From the NCBI GenBank assembly GCA_902464345.1, contig CABQJA010000006.1, positions 1-27,882 on the forward strand: a stretch of 27,882 bases of DNA. Direction: 5' to 3'. The translations under genes and the position numbers were made by a program. This document shows positions 6,860 through 15,865 of the stretch, piece after piece. The notes below the pieces were generated by a model, which saw nothing but the letters and a program-made list of their open reading frames with translations, was not told where the DNA came from and made no database searches. Every line of letters starts with the position of its first letter. The first letter of the stretch is position 1. The DNA comes from an uncultured Clostridium sp. Its GTDB lineage: Bacteria > Bacillota > Clostridia > Lachnospirales > Lachnospiraceae.

Positions 6860-9346
6860 ATGGGAACATTAAGATGCGACTGCTATCAGGAATTTGCAAA
6901 GCAGATAGAATATCCGCTGATTGTATGGAATGCACTGACTGGTGAAATCATCATCATGAATTATGAGGCGAAGTTAATAATCGGACAGAAGCCGGAGCAC
7001 TTATCTGTAACGATGGATATGGTTGCAGATGAGAAAAAGTTCTGGTCTACCTTACATGACCGGAAAGCAATCGTAGAGCATCACCTGATTCTGCATACCG
7101 GACATCGGGATATCCCGGTAGCCGGATTGGTAAATGAGTTTGATATTGAAGGCGAGATCGCATATATGCTTTTGTTTGAACAGCGCACCGGTTTCGGACA
7201 GAACAGCTGGCTGCTGGAGCGAATCGTAGAAGACAGCCCGATCGTGGCATTGCATATCAGCTTTCTTGGCGAGAATGAGACGAAGCTGAATTATATCAGT
7301 AAGAATATCAAGCGATACGGCTATACCTGTGAACAGTTCTATGCCGGTCAGTTACAGTACAAGGATATTATTCATCCGGATGATTTCGAGATTATTTCAG
7401 AGAAATTCCGTGCACATATGAATGATGGTGTAAACAGTGATTCCATGGAGTACCGGATCGTGACCGAGAGCCGGAAGATATCCTATGTCAGAAGTAAGGT
7501 ATATTTCACCAGAGACGATCAGGGCAGGATCAATGGTATGGAAGCCCTTATGCTGGATATCATGGATGAAAAGCTGAATAAGGATGAAAATCAGTATCTT
7601 CGGTCAGCCATTGAGCAGAGCCAGAATGTGGTCATTATTAAACGCTATTTTGATCAGAAGAGTGTTGTGAAATATGTATCCTCGAATGCAGAGGGACTTG
7701 GTATGGATGTGGAGGATTTGAGAAGCGGAAGAAAGCTTCTGGAGGACTACATTCTGCCGGAGGATCGGAAAATCCTGTCTGAGGCATTGCTGAATGTGCA
7801 TAAGGAAAAGGGCAAACGGGTAACCGGACAGTGCCGAATTAAGAATGAAGAGAATCAGATCCGCTGGATCAGCTTTGAAATCCTGCTGGATAATCTGGAT
7901 GAATATATGTATGACATCGAGTTGATTCTTACAGATGCGACAGGCATTAAGAAATATGAGCAGAATCTGCTTCAGAATCAGAAGGATCTGGAGGAAAAAC
8001 TGGATTATGTCATGAGTGGTTCCCTGCAGGCTACGGAGCGGAAGCTGGAAGATTTTATTGCAACGGAAGAGGTGCAGGGATTCTTAAAGGCATATGCGGA
8101 GAACTGTCAGTTGTATGCAGTTCTGATTGATACACATCTGAAGGAGCTGACAGTGCCGGAAGGACCGATGATCCGGCTGGGTGAATTTTATGATCTGCTG
8201 GAGAATCCGAAGTATAAGGAAAAGCTTCGGGAGGCGGTTGAACTCACAGAAGAAAAGCAACGCTTCTGCATTCTGCAGCTGGAGGAAGGAAACTTTGATA
8301 AGCAGCTGGGAGCAGTGCCGCTTATCATTCGCGGGGATATGGTGGCAGTATGTCTGCTCTGTGCCTTTGATGAGGCAGCAGTAGCCAGATTGCATAATTC
8401 CATTGAGTCCCTGCAGAAGCTGATTGAGATCATAACAAAGGCCGGAGCGGATAATAAATATATTGAAATGGATTCCAGAAGAAGCCGTCTGGCAGAAAAG
8501 ACCATGAGCGAGGAGCTGGAAGGTCAGCTGATCCTGGCACGGGCATTTGCACATATGCGGAGTGACGGTGATGCGACGATTCAGGAGATTATTGAGCAGT
8601 CCTGCAAGCTGTTGCATATTTCGTCCATTGTTATTTATGCGGGAGACCGGATGCAGGAAGCCTATACCTGTATTGCAAAATATACGGCGGAGGATGCATT
8701 GTTTCATGACTATCCGGATCAGAGCTGGCGTATGGCAGAGCTCTGCCGGAAGAATGAAGTACTGGCACATGGCGGTTATATCAGCTCGCTGAATCCGGCC
8801 AATGCTGCACAACTGGAATATCTGATGACACGGACGCAGTCCCGGGCAATGATGATTCATGGATTAATGATAAATGATGAAGTGTATGGTGCGGTGTTGT
8901 TTACCAGTACTCATCCGAGACAGAGAATGCGGGAACGTGAGATTTCATATTGCAGGGATATGGTAGAGATCATTCGGGGAATTCTGGAGAGAAACCGGAG
9001 TCGGAATCATGTGAATGTGCTGAATCAGGATTTGTTAAATGCCTATAACTATATGTCAGAGTATGTATTTGTCCGTGACACACAGACCGGTATTGTACTG
9101 TTTGCCAATGAAGCAATGGAGAACCTGTTCGGATATGATGTAACGGGAACGGACAGCCGGGCATTTCTGTCGACCCCGACCCCGACTTATACCAGAGAGG
9201 GTGTTCAGCCGGTTGGCAATATTAAATGGCAGAGCTTTATCCGCAGTGTCAACAAGATCATGAATATTCAGGAGCTGGTGATCGAGTGGCAGAACGGTGA
9301 GGAAGCAAAACTGGTAATTATGCGTGAAAATATTAAAAACTCATAA
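6860..9346 (+). CDS. Multi-PAS/GAF sensory protein without visible output domain
   Basis: This 828-residue protein is predicted soluble: no signal peptide or membrane segment is apparent. An N-terminal PAS-like segment spans about residues 12-105. A PAS_3-type domain at about 120-237 carries the diagnostic IIHPDD at 170-175. A further PAS domain covers about 245-365, and a short helical linker (366-390) leads to a GAF- or PocR-like ligand domain (about 400-525). A GAF-type domain lies at about 550-710 and a final PAS begins near 730 (VLFANEAMENLFGYD). No histidine kinase, GGDEF, EAL, HD-GYP or HTH motif is visible, so it probably acts by protein interaction. AGGAGG at 6850-6855 lies only 4 bases before ATG 6860. 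Signal and partner are unknown. Confidence 0.75.
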   Translation: MGTLRCDCYQEFAKQIEYPLIVWNALTGEIIIMNYEAKLIIGQKPEHLSVTMDMVADEKKFWSTLHDRKAIVEHHLILHTGHRDIPVAGLVNEFDIEGEIAYMLLFEQRTGFGQNSWLLERIVEDSPIVALHISFLGENETKLNYISKNIKRYGYTCEQFYAGQLQYKDIIHPDDFEIISEKFRAHMNDGVNSDSMEYRIVTESRKISYVRSKVYFTRDDQGRINGMEALMLDIMDEKLNKDENQYLRSAIEQSQNVVIIKRYFDQKSVVKYVSSNAEGLGMDVEDLRSGRKLLEDYILPEDRKILSEALLNVHKEKGKRVTGQCRIKNEENQIRWISFEILLDNLDEYMYDIELILTDATGIKKYEQNLLQNQKDLEEKLDYVMSGSLQATERKLEDFIATEEVQGFLKAYAENCQLYAVLIDTHLKELTVPEGPMIRLGEFYDLLENPKYKEKLREAVELTEEKQRFCILQLEEGNFDKQLGAVPLIIRGDMVAVCLLCAFDEAAVARLHNSIESLQKLIEIITKAGADNKYIEMDSRRSRLAEKTMSEELEGQLILARAFAHMRSDGDATIQEIIEQSCKLLHISSIVIYAGDRMQEAYTCIAKYTAEDALFHDYPDQSWRMAELCRKNEVLAHGGYISSLNPANAAQLEYLMTRTQSRAMMIHGLMINDEVYGAVLFTSTHPRQRMREREISYCRDMVEIIRGILERNRSRNHVNVLNQDLLNAYNYMSEYVFVRDTQTGIVLFANEAMENLFGYDVTGTDSRAFLSTPTPTYTREGVQPVGNIKWQSFIRSVNKIMNIQELVIEWQNGEEAKLVIMRENIKNS

Positions 9347-9363
9347 TCTGGTTAAAATAGAAG

Positions 9364-9391
9364 TAAAGATTTGTATGCAATATGTCGATAT
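9364..9391 (+). promoter_or_regulatory. Possible sigma-28-like promoter upstream of mreB
   Basis: TAAA (9364-9367) and GTCGATAT (9384-9391) resemble the sigma-28 elements, but the spacer is 16 rather than 15 bases. The same GTCGATAT -10 is used with ideal spacing in front of flaG. This is a suggestion that mreB-flgF-flgG may be coupled to flagellar timing; the sigma-A promoter nearer the gene is the safer call. Confidence 0.35.
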
Positions 9392-9446
9392 AAATAGGAA
9401 AGAGAGTTTTGATATCGGTGAATTTGCTGAAATCTGAAAATGTGGT

Positions 9447-9474
9447 TTGAAAAAATTTCCAGAGTGTATATAAT
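9447..9474 (+). promoter_or_regulatory. Sigma-A promoter of mreB
   Basis: TTGAAA at 9447-9452 and TATAAT at 9469-9474 have a 16-base spacer; transcription would start near 9481, about 60 bases before the mreB start. Confidence 0.65.
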
Positions 9475-9539
9475 GGAGACAGTTAAGAAGGACCTATCCT
9501 GAAAAAGAAATTATTTTGTCCGTCAGAAAGGGGATTATC

Positions 9540-10532
9540 ATGGCAAGTTCAGATATTGGAATTGATTTAGGAACCGCCAGTATTTTGGTGTATGTTAGAG
9601 GAAAAGGTGTTGTATTAAAGGAGCCTTCTGTAGTTGCATTTGATCGGGATACCAATAAGATCAAGGCAATCGGTGAAGAGGCCAGATTGATGCTCGGTAG
9701 AACACCGGGAAATATCGTAGCTGTCCGTCCATTAAAGCAGGGTGTTATTTCTGATTATACGATTACAGAAAAGATGCTGAAGTATTTTATTCAGAAGGCA
9801 GTCGGCAGAAGCTTATTCGGCAGAAAGCCGAGAATCAGTGTCTGTGTACCAAGTGGTGTTACAGAAGTAGAGAAGAAGGCAGTTGAGGATGCTACTTATC
9901 AGGCAGGTGCCAGAGATGTATCCATTATTGAGGAGCCTGTAGCAGCAGCAATCGGTGCAGGTATTGATATTGCAAGACCTTGCGGTAATATGATCGTAGA
10001 TATCGGTGGTGGTACCGCAGATATTGCAGTTATTTCCTTAGGCGGTACGGTTGTAAGTACATCGGTTAAGACTGCAGGTGATGATTTTGATGAAGCGATT
10101 GTTCGTTATATGAGAAAGAAGCATAATCTTCTGATCGGTGAGCGTACCGCAGAGGAGATCAAGATCAACATCGGTACATGCTATAAGCGTGCAGAGGAAG
10201 TGACGATGGAGGTTCGCGGACGTAATCTGGTAACAGGTCTTCCGAAGACAATCACCGTAACATCCAGCGAGACAGAGGAAGCATTGCGCGAGACAACTGC
10301 TCAGATCGTAGAAGCAGTACACAGCGTATTAGAGCGTACTCCACCGGAATTGGCAGCAGATATTTCAGATCGTGGTATCGTACTGACCGGTGGTGGTTCA
10401 TTATTAAATGGTTTAGAGGAACTGATTGAAGAGAAGACAGGCATTACTACGATTACTGCGGACAATCCACTGACAGCAGTTGCGATTGGTACAGGTAAGT
10501 ATATTGAGTTCCTGTCCGGTAAGAGAGACTAG
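9540..10532 (+). CDS. mreB: MreB-family actin-like cell shape protein
   Basis: This 330-residue bacterial actin polymerises in an ATP-dependent way under the membrane and guides lateral wall synthesis. Visible actin-fold motifs are phosphate 1 (DIGIDLGTA, residues 5-13), the EEP loop (131-133), phosphate 2 (VDIGGGTAD, 153-161) and the adenosine motif (VLTGGGSLLNGL, 281-292). ATG 9540 follows AAGGGG (9528-9533) with 6-base spacing and is preferred over the in-frame TTG at 9516. No mreC or mreD follows; instead the flagellar rod genes start 29 bases downstream. That order matches the B. subtilis mbl-flhO-flhP cluster, so the gene may correspond positionally to mbl, although PSGVTEVEKKAVE reads more like MreB. 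Confidence 0.93.
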   Translation: MASSDIGIDLGTASILVYVRGKGVVLKEPSVVAFDRDTNKIKAIGEEARLMLGRTPGNIVAVRPLKQGVISDYTITEKMLKYFIQKAVGRSLFGRKPRISVCVPSGVTEVEKKAVEDATYQAGARDVSIIEEPVAAAIGAGIDIARPCGNMIVDIGGGTADIAVISLGGTVVSTSVKTAGDDFDEAIVRYMRKKHNLLIGERTAEEIKINIGTCYKRAEEVTMEVRGRNLVTGLPKTITVTSSETEEALRETTAQIVEAVHSVLERTPPELAADISDRGIVLTGGGSLLNGLEELIEEKTGITTITADNPLTAVAIGTGKYIEFLSGKRD

Positions 10533-10561
10533 CGATCAGCTAGAGTGCAAGGAGTGAAAGA

Positions 10562-11341
10562 ATGGTAAAGGGCCTATACACAGCATATACGGGATTGCTG
10601 AACGAGCAGAGAAGATTGGATGTTATTTCCAATAATATTGCAAACTCGGATACTACCGGTTATAAAAAGATGGGCGTTACATCGCAGTCATTTGACCGGG
10701 AGATGGCAATTCGTGTAGATGATGACTCGGATCCATATCTTGCTAAGGCTATTGGAAATGTGAGTCTGGGTGTGAAGATCGGAGAGACTTATACCGATTA
10801 CAGCCAGGGCAGTTTCCGTGAGACCGGTGCAACCTATGATCTGGGACTGGAAGGCAACGGTTTTTTTGCCATTAGCACAACAGACAAGAGTGGAACAGAG
10901 CATATACGCTATACACGGGACGGCTCTTTCACGGTTACCAGGGACGGTTATCTTGTTACAAAGGATGGAGATTATGTGCTGGGTGCCAACAACCGGCGGA
11001 TTCAGATTCCGGGAGCAGCAACAGCGAAGGTAGCAGTTGACACATTGGGGAATATTTATGCCAATGAGGTACAGGTAGGCAGACTTCAGATTGTTGATTT
11101 CCAGAATAAGGATGCGTTGACTCTCTATGGGGAGAATATGTTTGAGGCATTGCCTGAGGCAGGCATGGTAGCAGGAACGGCGTTGGTTCGTCAGGGATAT
11201 CTGGAGACTTCGAATGTAAATGTGATCAATGAAATGGTTTCCATGATCAGTATCACAAGGGCATATGAAGCTAACCAGAAGATGATGCAGACAGTAGATT
11301 CAACCCTGAATAAAGCAGTGAATGAAATTGGTAAGTTATAA
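10562..11341 (+). CDS. flgF: Flagellar rod/basal-body protein, FlgF-like (FlhO-like)
   Basis: This 259-residue axial protein of the FlgE/F/G family is exported by the flagellar type III system to form part of the rod. The N-terminal rod motif is complete (LDVISNNIANSDTTGYKK, about residues 20-37). The middle contains the conserved DLGLEGNGFFAI and IRYTRDGSFTV core. The C-terminus (VNVINEMVSMISITRAYEAN) is the matching helical half that coils with the N-terminus. AAGGAG at 10549-10554 supports ATG 10562. It is co-transcribed with mreB and the next gene, judging by gaps of 29 and 34 bases. FlgF versus FlgG assignment rests on order and on the more FlgG-like character of the next product. Confidence 0.88.
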   Translation: MVKGLYTAYTGLLNEQRRLDVISNNIANSDTTGYKKMGVTSQSFDREMAIRVDDDSDPYLAKAIGNVSLGVKIGETYTDYSQGSFRETGATYDLGLEGNGFFAISTTDKSGTEHIRYTRDGSFTVTRDGYLVTKDGDYVLGANNRRIQIPGAATAKVAVDTLGNIYANEVQVGRLQIVDFQNKDALTLYGENMFEALPEAGMVAGTALVRQGYLETSNVNVINEMVSMISITRAYEANQKMMQTVDSTLNKAVNEIGKL

Positions 11342-11375
11342 CGGACTGCCCGGATGACAGTAGGAAGGAGCACAC

Positions 11376-12224
11376 GTGGTTAGATCATTATGGACAGCGC
11401 GCAGCGGTATGATCGCGCAGCAGGAAAATGTAGATACGATTGCCAATAATCTGGCAAATTTAAATACAACCGGATATAAGACGGAGACAGCAGAGTTTAA
11501 GTCATTACTTTATCAGACACTGCAGACACGTTCCACGAACAATGCAGGTGAGAATAAGCCGGTTGGTGCACAGGTAGGACTCGGAAGCCGGACAGCGGCA
11601 ATTACCAGTCAGTTTACTCAGGGCAATCTGACAGCAAATGAGAGTCCGTTTTCGGCAGCGATTGAAGGGGATGGATTCTTCAAGGTGCGTACGGAAAGCG
11701 GAGAGATCCAGTATACAAGAGACGGCAATTTTACTGTATCGCCGGTGGCCGGTGGTGCTATGCTCTGCACGGCAGAGGGAAATGCAGTACTGGATCAGTA
11801 TAACAATCCGATCATCATTCCAACAGGTGTAAGTGCATCTACACTTGGAATCGGAACCGATGGGCAGATCACGGTTATGCTAAACGGTAATCAGCAGAGT
11901 AATCTGGCCCGCGTAGACGCTAACGGTAACGTTCTTTATAATGTACGGATCGGAGTTGTACAGTTTAATAATCCGGCGGGTTTGGAGAAAGCATCCGGTA
12001 ACCGCTATCGCCAGACAGTCGCATCCGGTAATGCAATGGAGGAGTCACAGACTGCAGGTCTGACTGCAAGTAAGGTACATCATAAGTACATAGAAGCATC
12101 GAATGTACAGGTTGCCGATGAGATGGTGAACCTGATCGTTGCACAGCGTGCATATGAGATGAATTCCAAGGTGATCCAGGCATCCGATGAGATGCTACAG
12201 CAGGCGAATAATCTGAGAGGCTAG
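11376..12224 (+). CDS. flgG: Flagellar distal rod protein FlgG (FlhP-like)
   Basis: This 282-residue protein opens with the FlgG-type sequence MVRSLWTARSGMIAQQ and the rod motif NLANLNTTGYKTE. The central AAIEGDGFFKV and IQYTRDGNFTV match the family core, and the C-terminus VQVADEMVNLIVAQRAYEMN is typical of FlgG. It forms the distal rod that passes through the wall. The start is GTG at 11376, because GGAAGGAG at 11363-11370 sits 5 bases upstream and no ATG is nearby. It follows flgF by 34 bases and precedes flgJ by 12 bases. One internal Cys is present (MLCTAEG). Confidence 0.92.
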   Translation: MVRSLWTARSGMIAQQENVDTIANNLANLNTTGYKTETAEFKSLLYQTLQTRSTNNAGENKPVGAQVGLGSRTAAITSQFTQGNLTANESPFSAAIEGDGFFKVRTESGEIQYTRDGNFTVSPVAGGAMLCTAEGNAVLDQYNNPIIIPTGVSASTLGIGTDGQITVMLNGNQQSNLARVDANGNVLYNVRIGVVQFNNPAGLEKASGNRYRQTVASGNAMEESQTAGLTASKVHHKYIEASNVQVADEMVNLIVAQRAYEMNSKVIQASDEMLQQANNLRG

Positions 12225-12236
12225 GTGTGATCGGAT

Positions 12237-12632
12237 ATGGATATTTCGAATAGTGTTTATGGCAATTATTATATGCAGAATGCGCAGAATACAGCACGGA
12301 CCTCCGGACTGGAGCAGAAGCTGACCGGTGGAAGCATGACAGAGGCTACGGATGAGGAACTGATGGATGCCTGCAAGGAGTTTGAAGCATATCTGGTAGA
12401 GCAGGTACTGAAGCAGGTGAAGGAAAGTATTCCTAAGACAGAAGAGGAAGAGAACCAGTATACGGAGTATTTCGGTGATATGATGCTTCAGGAATATGCA
12501 TCTGCAATTACGGACCAGGGAAGCCTGGGTATTGCACAGAAGCTATATGAAAGTATGAAGAACAATATGAAGGCGGTCAGCATTTCAGAGGCTGAGGCCG
12601 GAGATGCAACGTCGTTGAATGCCAAAGCATAG
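12237..12632 (+). CDS. flgJ: FlgJ rod-binding domain protein (no muramidase domain)
   Basis: This 131-residue protein corresponds to the N-terminal rod-binding half of FlgJ: LMDACKEFEAYLVEQVLKQ, then MMLQEYASAITDQGSLGIA. The peptidoglycan hydrolase half found in enterobacterial FlgJ is missing, as is common in Firmicutes and Spirochaetes. It likely acts as a rod cap or assembly scaffold, while another enzyme opens the wall. Its ribosome binding site is weak (AGGTG at 12223-12227, overlapping the flgG stop), so translational coupling to flgG is likely. It is the last gene of the mreB-flgF-flgG-flgJ cluster before a terminator. Confidence 0.85.
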   Translation: MDISNSVYGNYYMQNAQNTARTSGLEQKLTGGSMTEATDEELMDACKEFEAYLVEQVLKQVKESIPKTEEEENQYTEYFGDMMLQEYASAITDQGSLGIAQKLYESMKNNMKAVSISEAEAGDATSLNAKA

Positions 12633-12669
12633 TTGCGGTAAGATTTAATTATATAACAGGAATAGTATG

Positions 12670-12719
12670 GGGCTGCTATAAAGAGACAGGGAACTGTCTT
12701 TGCTTTAGCGGCTCTTTTT
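12670..12719 (+). terminator. Composite hairpin terminator after flgJ
   Basis: GGGCTGCT plus AAAG (12670-12683) pairs with CTTTAGCGGCTC (12703-12714), with a 2-base bulge and G-T pairs. An inner perfect hairpin AGACAG-GGAA-CTGTCT sits inside. Five Ts follow at 12715-12719. Confidence 0.8.
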
Positions 12720-12789
12720 GTTACGATATCTGAATGTTAGCTGCATATTTGGGATAGCGGGACACCGGATTGTGAAAAAACAGAATCGT

Positions 12790-12818
12790 GAGACAGATCC
12801 GGAAGAATGTGATAAGAT
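12790..12818 (+). promoter_or_regulatory. Weak candidate promoter of recD2
   Basis: GAGACA (12790-12795) and TAAGAT (12813-12818) are separated by 17 bases. Both boxes deviate from the sigma-A consensus, but they fall between the terminator and the recD2 start, where a promoter is expected. Confidence 0.35.
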
Positions 12819-12856
12819 AGATGAAGTGATTGAAACGATAAGGATCGGAGAACGAT

Positions 12857-15118
12857 ATGATTGAGGGATACATAGAGAAAATTATATATCGGAATGAAGA
12901 GAATGGCTATACCGTCCTGTCTGTTATGGTGGATGAGAAGCTGGATCTGACACAGGTTTTGGTAGGTTACATCGAGGGCGCGGCCGAGGGACTTTATATT
13001 CAGGCAGAAGGCGAAGAAGTGGAGCACCCGTATTATGAGACACAGTATAAGGTGACGGCATATGAACTGCGTATGCCGGCAGACTCAGACAGTATGGAAC
13101 GCTATCTGGCATCCGGAGCCATTAAAGGAATCGGCCCGGTACTAGCCATGCATATCGTGAAGAAGTTTAAGAAAGATACCTTCCGTATCATTGAGTTTGA
13201 ACCGGAACGGCTGGCAGAGATCAAGGGAATCTCGGAACGTAAGGCAAGAGAGATCGGAATACAGTTCCATGAGACACAGGATATCCGGCAGGCAATGATG
13301 TTCCTGGGAAAATATGGGATCAATGCCAGACTGGCCGTAAAGATTTATAACGAATACGGGGAAAAGCTATATAAAATTATTGAGGAGAATCCATATAAGC
13401 TGGCAGAGGATATTGCAGGTGTCGGGTTCCGGATTGCGGATGAGATCGCGAGAAGAGCGGGAATCGGACTTGATTCCGAGTTCCGTGTTCGATCCGCCAT
13501 TATCTATACGCTGAGTCAGTCGGGAGGACTGGGGCATATGTATCTGCCGAAGGATATGCTGATTCGTAAGGTGTCCGGATTTCTGGTGCCGGAGGGCGGA
13601 GATATTTTTGAAGGCGGCTATGAAGAAGTGATCGAGCAGCAGCTGATGGCGCTGCAGCTGGAACGAAAAATCATATTAAAAGAGATAGATGGGACACTTG
13701 CGGTGTATGGAAGTGCCCAGTATCACACGGAGCTGAATACGGCAAGGATGCTGTTGGACCTGAATCTGAGTTATCCGTTGTCCGAGAGCGAATGGCAGAT
13801 TGCACTGGAGCGTCTAAAGAAGAAATCGGAGATTGAACTGGATGAGCTTCAGCAGAAGGCGGTACGGCAGGCGGCTGCATCCGGTCTGGTCATTATCACC
13901 GGTGGGCCGGGTACCGGTAAGACTACGGTTATTAATACCATTATCCGGTATTTTGAGCAGGAGGGGCTGGAACTCCGGCTGGCAGCACCGACCGGGCGCG
14001 CAGCGAAACGTATGACAGAGGCGACCGGCTATCAGGCGCAGACTATCCATCGGCTGTTAGAGTTAAACGGTGGAGTGGAAACAGACTCCGAGGCCGGGAT
14101 CCATTTTGAACGGAATGCACAGAATCCATTGGAAGCGGATGTTGTTATTATCGATGAGATGTCCATGGTGGATATCTATCTGGCATATGCCTTACTGGAG
14201 GCAGTGGTGCCGGGCACGCATCTGATCCTGGTAGGAGATGTGAACCAGCTGCCGAGTGTAGGGCCGGGAAATGTGTTAAAGGATATCATTTATTCGGGGG
14301 CATTTCCGGTGATTGAATTGTCTACCGTCTACAGACAGGAGGAAGGCAGCGATATTGTAATGAATGCACACCGGATCAATCATGGCGAATATCCGATTAT
14401 GAATAATAAGAGCCGGGATTTCTTCCTGCTTCCGCGGGCGAATCCACAGGCGGTGATCGAAGAAGTGGGGAAGCTGGTCTCTGTCAAGATGCCGAAATAC
14501 GTGCAGGCGAAGCCATATGAGGTACAGGTGCTAACTCCGATGCGGCAGGGAGAGCTGGGAGTCGAGAATCTGAACCGGGAAATGCAGCGGATCCTGAATC
14601 CGCCGGATGGGAAAAAGCAGGAATATGAGTCGCATAACACGATTTTCCGTGAGGGAGATAAGGTTATGCAGATTAAGAATAACTATAAGCTGGAATGGGC
14701 TGTTTATGATGCCAGCGGATATTTTGAGCAGGAAAAGGGCATGGGGGTATTTAACGGTGACATCGGTGTGATCCGGGAGATTGATTCCTATGCGCAGGAA
14801 GTGAAGGTTCTGATGGATGATGAGAGAGTCGTAGTGTATGATTTCAAGATGCTGGAGGAGCTGGAGCTGGCATATGCGATCACGATTCATAAGTCACAGG
14901 GAAGTGAATATCCGGCGGTTGTCCTGCCGATTCTGAACGGGCCGAGGGTGCTGCTTCACCGGAATCTGCTATATACGGCGATCACCCGAGCAAAGAAATG
15001 CGTGGTGATCGTGGGAAACGGATATAAGATCCATGAGATGGTAGACAATGCAGATGAACAGAAACGTTATTCCGGCCTGCAATGGGCGATTTGTGAACAG
15101 ATGAGAGGGGAAGAATGA
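12857..15118 (+). CDS. recD2: RecD2-type SF1B DNA helicase
   Basis: This 753-residue protein is an ATP-dependent 5'-3' DNA helicase of the RecBCD-independent RecD2 type (YrrC in B. subtilis, about 800 residues). The N-terminal region (about 80-205) has helix-hairpin-helix elements such as IKGIGPVLAMHI and IAGVGFRIADEIARR. Motifs are in order: Walker A GGPGTGKT (349-356), Walker B IIDEMS (431-436), motif III GDVNQLPSVG (460-469), VYRQ (491-494), HKSQGSEYP (678-686) and LLYTAITRAKK (704-714). A CGGAG sequence (12846-12850) precedes ATG 12857. Its last codons overlap comF by 4 bases (ATGA), so the two are translationally coupled. A role in repair or processing of stalled forks is the family expectation. 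Confidence 0.95.
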   Translation: MIEGYIEKIIYRNEENGYTVLSVMVDEKLDLTQVLVGYIEGAAEGLYIQAEGEEVEHPYYETQYKVTAYELRMPADSDSMERYLASGAIKGIGPVLAMHIVKKFKKDTFRIIEFEPERLAEIKGISERKAREIGIQFHETQDIRQAMMFLGKYGINARLAVKIYNEYGEKLYKIIEENPYKLAEDIAGVGFRIADEIARRAGIGLDSEFRVRSAIIYTLSQSGGLGHMYLPKDMLIRKVSGFLVPEGGDIFEGGYEEVIEQQLMALQLERKIILKEIDGTLAVYGSAQYHTELNTARMLLDLNLSYPLSESEWQIALERLKKKSEIELDELQQKAVRQAAASGLVIITGGPGTGKTTVINTIIRYFEQEGLELRLAAPTGRAAKRMTEATGYQAQTIHRLLELNGGVETDSEAGIHFERNAQNPLEADVVIIDEMSMVDIYLAYALLEAVVPGTHLILVGDVNQLPSVGPGNVLKDIIYSGAFPVIELSTVYRQEEGSDIVMNAHRINHGEYPIMNNKSRDFFLLPRANPQAVIEEVGKLVSVKMPKYVQAKPYEVQVLTPMRQGELGVENLNREMQRILNPPDGKKQEYESHNTIFREGDKVMQIKNNYKLEWAVYDASGYFEQEKGMGVFNGDIGVIREIDSYAQEVKVLMDDERVVVYDFKMLEELELAYAITIHKSQGSEYPAVVLPILNGPRVLLHRNLLYTAITRAKKCVVIVGNGYKIHEMVDNADEQKRYSGLQWAICEQMRGEE

Positions 15119-15852
15119 GAGAAACACCATTGTTGGATCTGATTTATCCCAGACGGTGTCCGATGTGTCAGGAGATCGTGCCGGCTGGCATAGACGGATG
15201 GAATGGAAACAATCTGCTGATTTGCTCTGACTGCCGGGAGCGACTACCTTACCTGCAGCCGCCATACTGTTTAAAATGTGGAAAGGAAGTAGAGCAAGAG
15301 GACCGGGAGTATTGCTATGACTGCAGCAGACAGTTAAGGCATTACAGGAAGGGTTATCCGGTCTTGCATTACAGAGGAGAATGCAGGAAGGGCATGGAAG
15401 CTTTTAAATATCACAACCGTCGAGAGTATGCACAGTTCTACGGCGAAATTATTGCAGAAAGGCATGGCCCGGAGCTGACAGAGCTGAAGCTGGATGGAAT
15501 CGTACCGGTTCCGATTCACAGGCACAAAAAGCGCAAACGAGGATACAACCAGGCAGAATTGATCGCAAGGGAACTGGGAATTCGAATTCATGTGCCTTGT
15601 TATCCGGATTGCCTGATCCGGACTGCAGATACGACGCCACAGAAAGAGCTGAATGATGTACAGAGACTTGAGAATTTAAAAAATGCTTTTTTATTTCGTG
15701 AAAATCATGTAGAATTAAAGAAAGTTCTGTTGGTAGATGACATATATACGACAGGGGCGACGATTGAAGCATGTACGCTTGCACTTCTTGCAGGAGGTGT
15801 TGCAGAGGTGTATTATACAAGTGTCTGTATTGGCAGTAATCTGTCTACATAA
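15115..15852 (+). CDS. comF: ComF-family phosphoribosyltransferase-like protein
   Basis: This 245-residue protein is of the ComF/GntX family, needed for DNA uptake or its processing during competence in Bacillus and Haemophilus. A cysteine-rich N-terminus has four CxxC pairs (Cys15/18, 37/40, 52/55, 67/70), probably binding zinc. The phosphoribosyltransferase fold shows the PRPP-binding loop VLLVDDIYTTGAT at 214-226. It overlaps recD2 by ATGA at 15115-15118, and GAGGGG lies just upstream. Downstream, yvyF begins 13 bases later. The comF-yvyF-flgM order is the classical Bacillus competence/motility junction, here interrupted before flgM. Confidence 0.92.
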   Translation: MRETPLLDLIYPRRCPMCQEIVPAGIDGWNGNNLLICSDCRERLPYLQPPYCLKCGKEVEQEDREYCYDCSRQLRHYRKGYPVLHYRGECRKGMEAFKYHNRREYAQFYGEIIAERHGPELTELKLDGIVPVPIHRHKKRKRGYNQAELIARELGIRIHVPCYPDCLIRTADTTPQKELNDVQRLENLKNAFLFRENHVELKKVLLVDDIYTTGATIEACTLALLAGGVAEVYYTSVCIGSNLST

Positions 15853-15865
15853 AGGAGGAGTTACG

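Noticed and set aside
8084..8860. Antisense open reading frame of 258 codons opposite the PAS/GAF gene
   Set aside because: No ribosome binding site, no domain pattern; a by-product of codon bias in the sense gene.
9386..9417. Six-base inverted repeat CGATAT/ATATCG upstream of mreB
   Set aside because: Arms are short and A/T-rich with a 20-base spacer; too weak to call an operator.
12813..12841. Possible sigma-28 promoter before recD2 (TAAG and AACGATAA)
   Set aside because: The spacing is 17 bases rather than 15 and the -10 lacks the leading GC; recD2 has no reason to be in the late flagellar regulon.
15737..15865. N-terminal extension of YvyF starting inside comF
   Set aside because: The AAAGGAGG at 15851-15858 and the zinc-ribbon beginning MDIRNCKNCG place the start at 15866; the extension only reflects comF in another frame.
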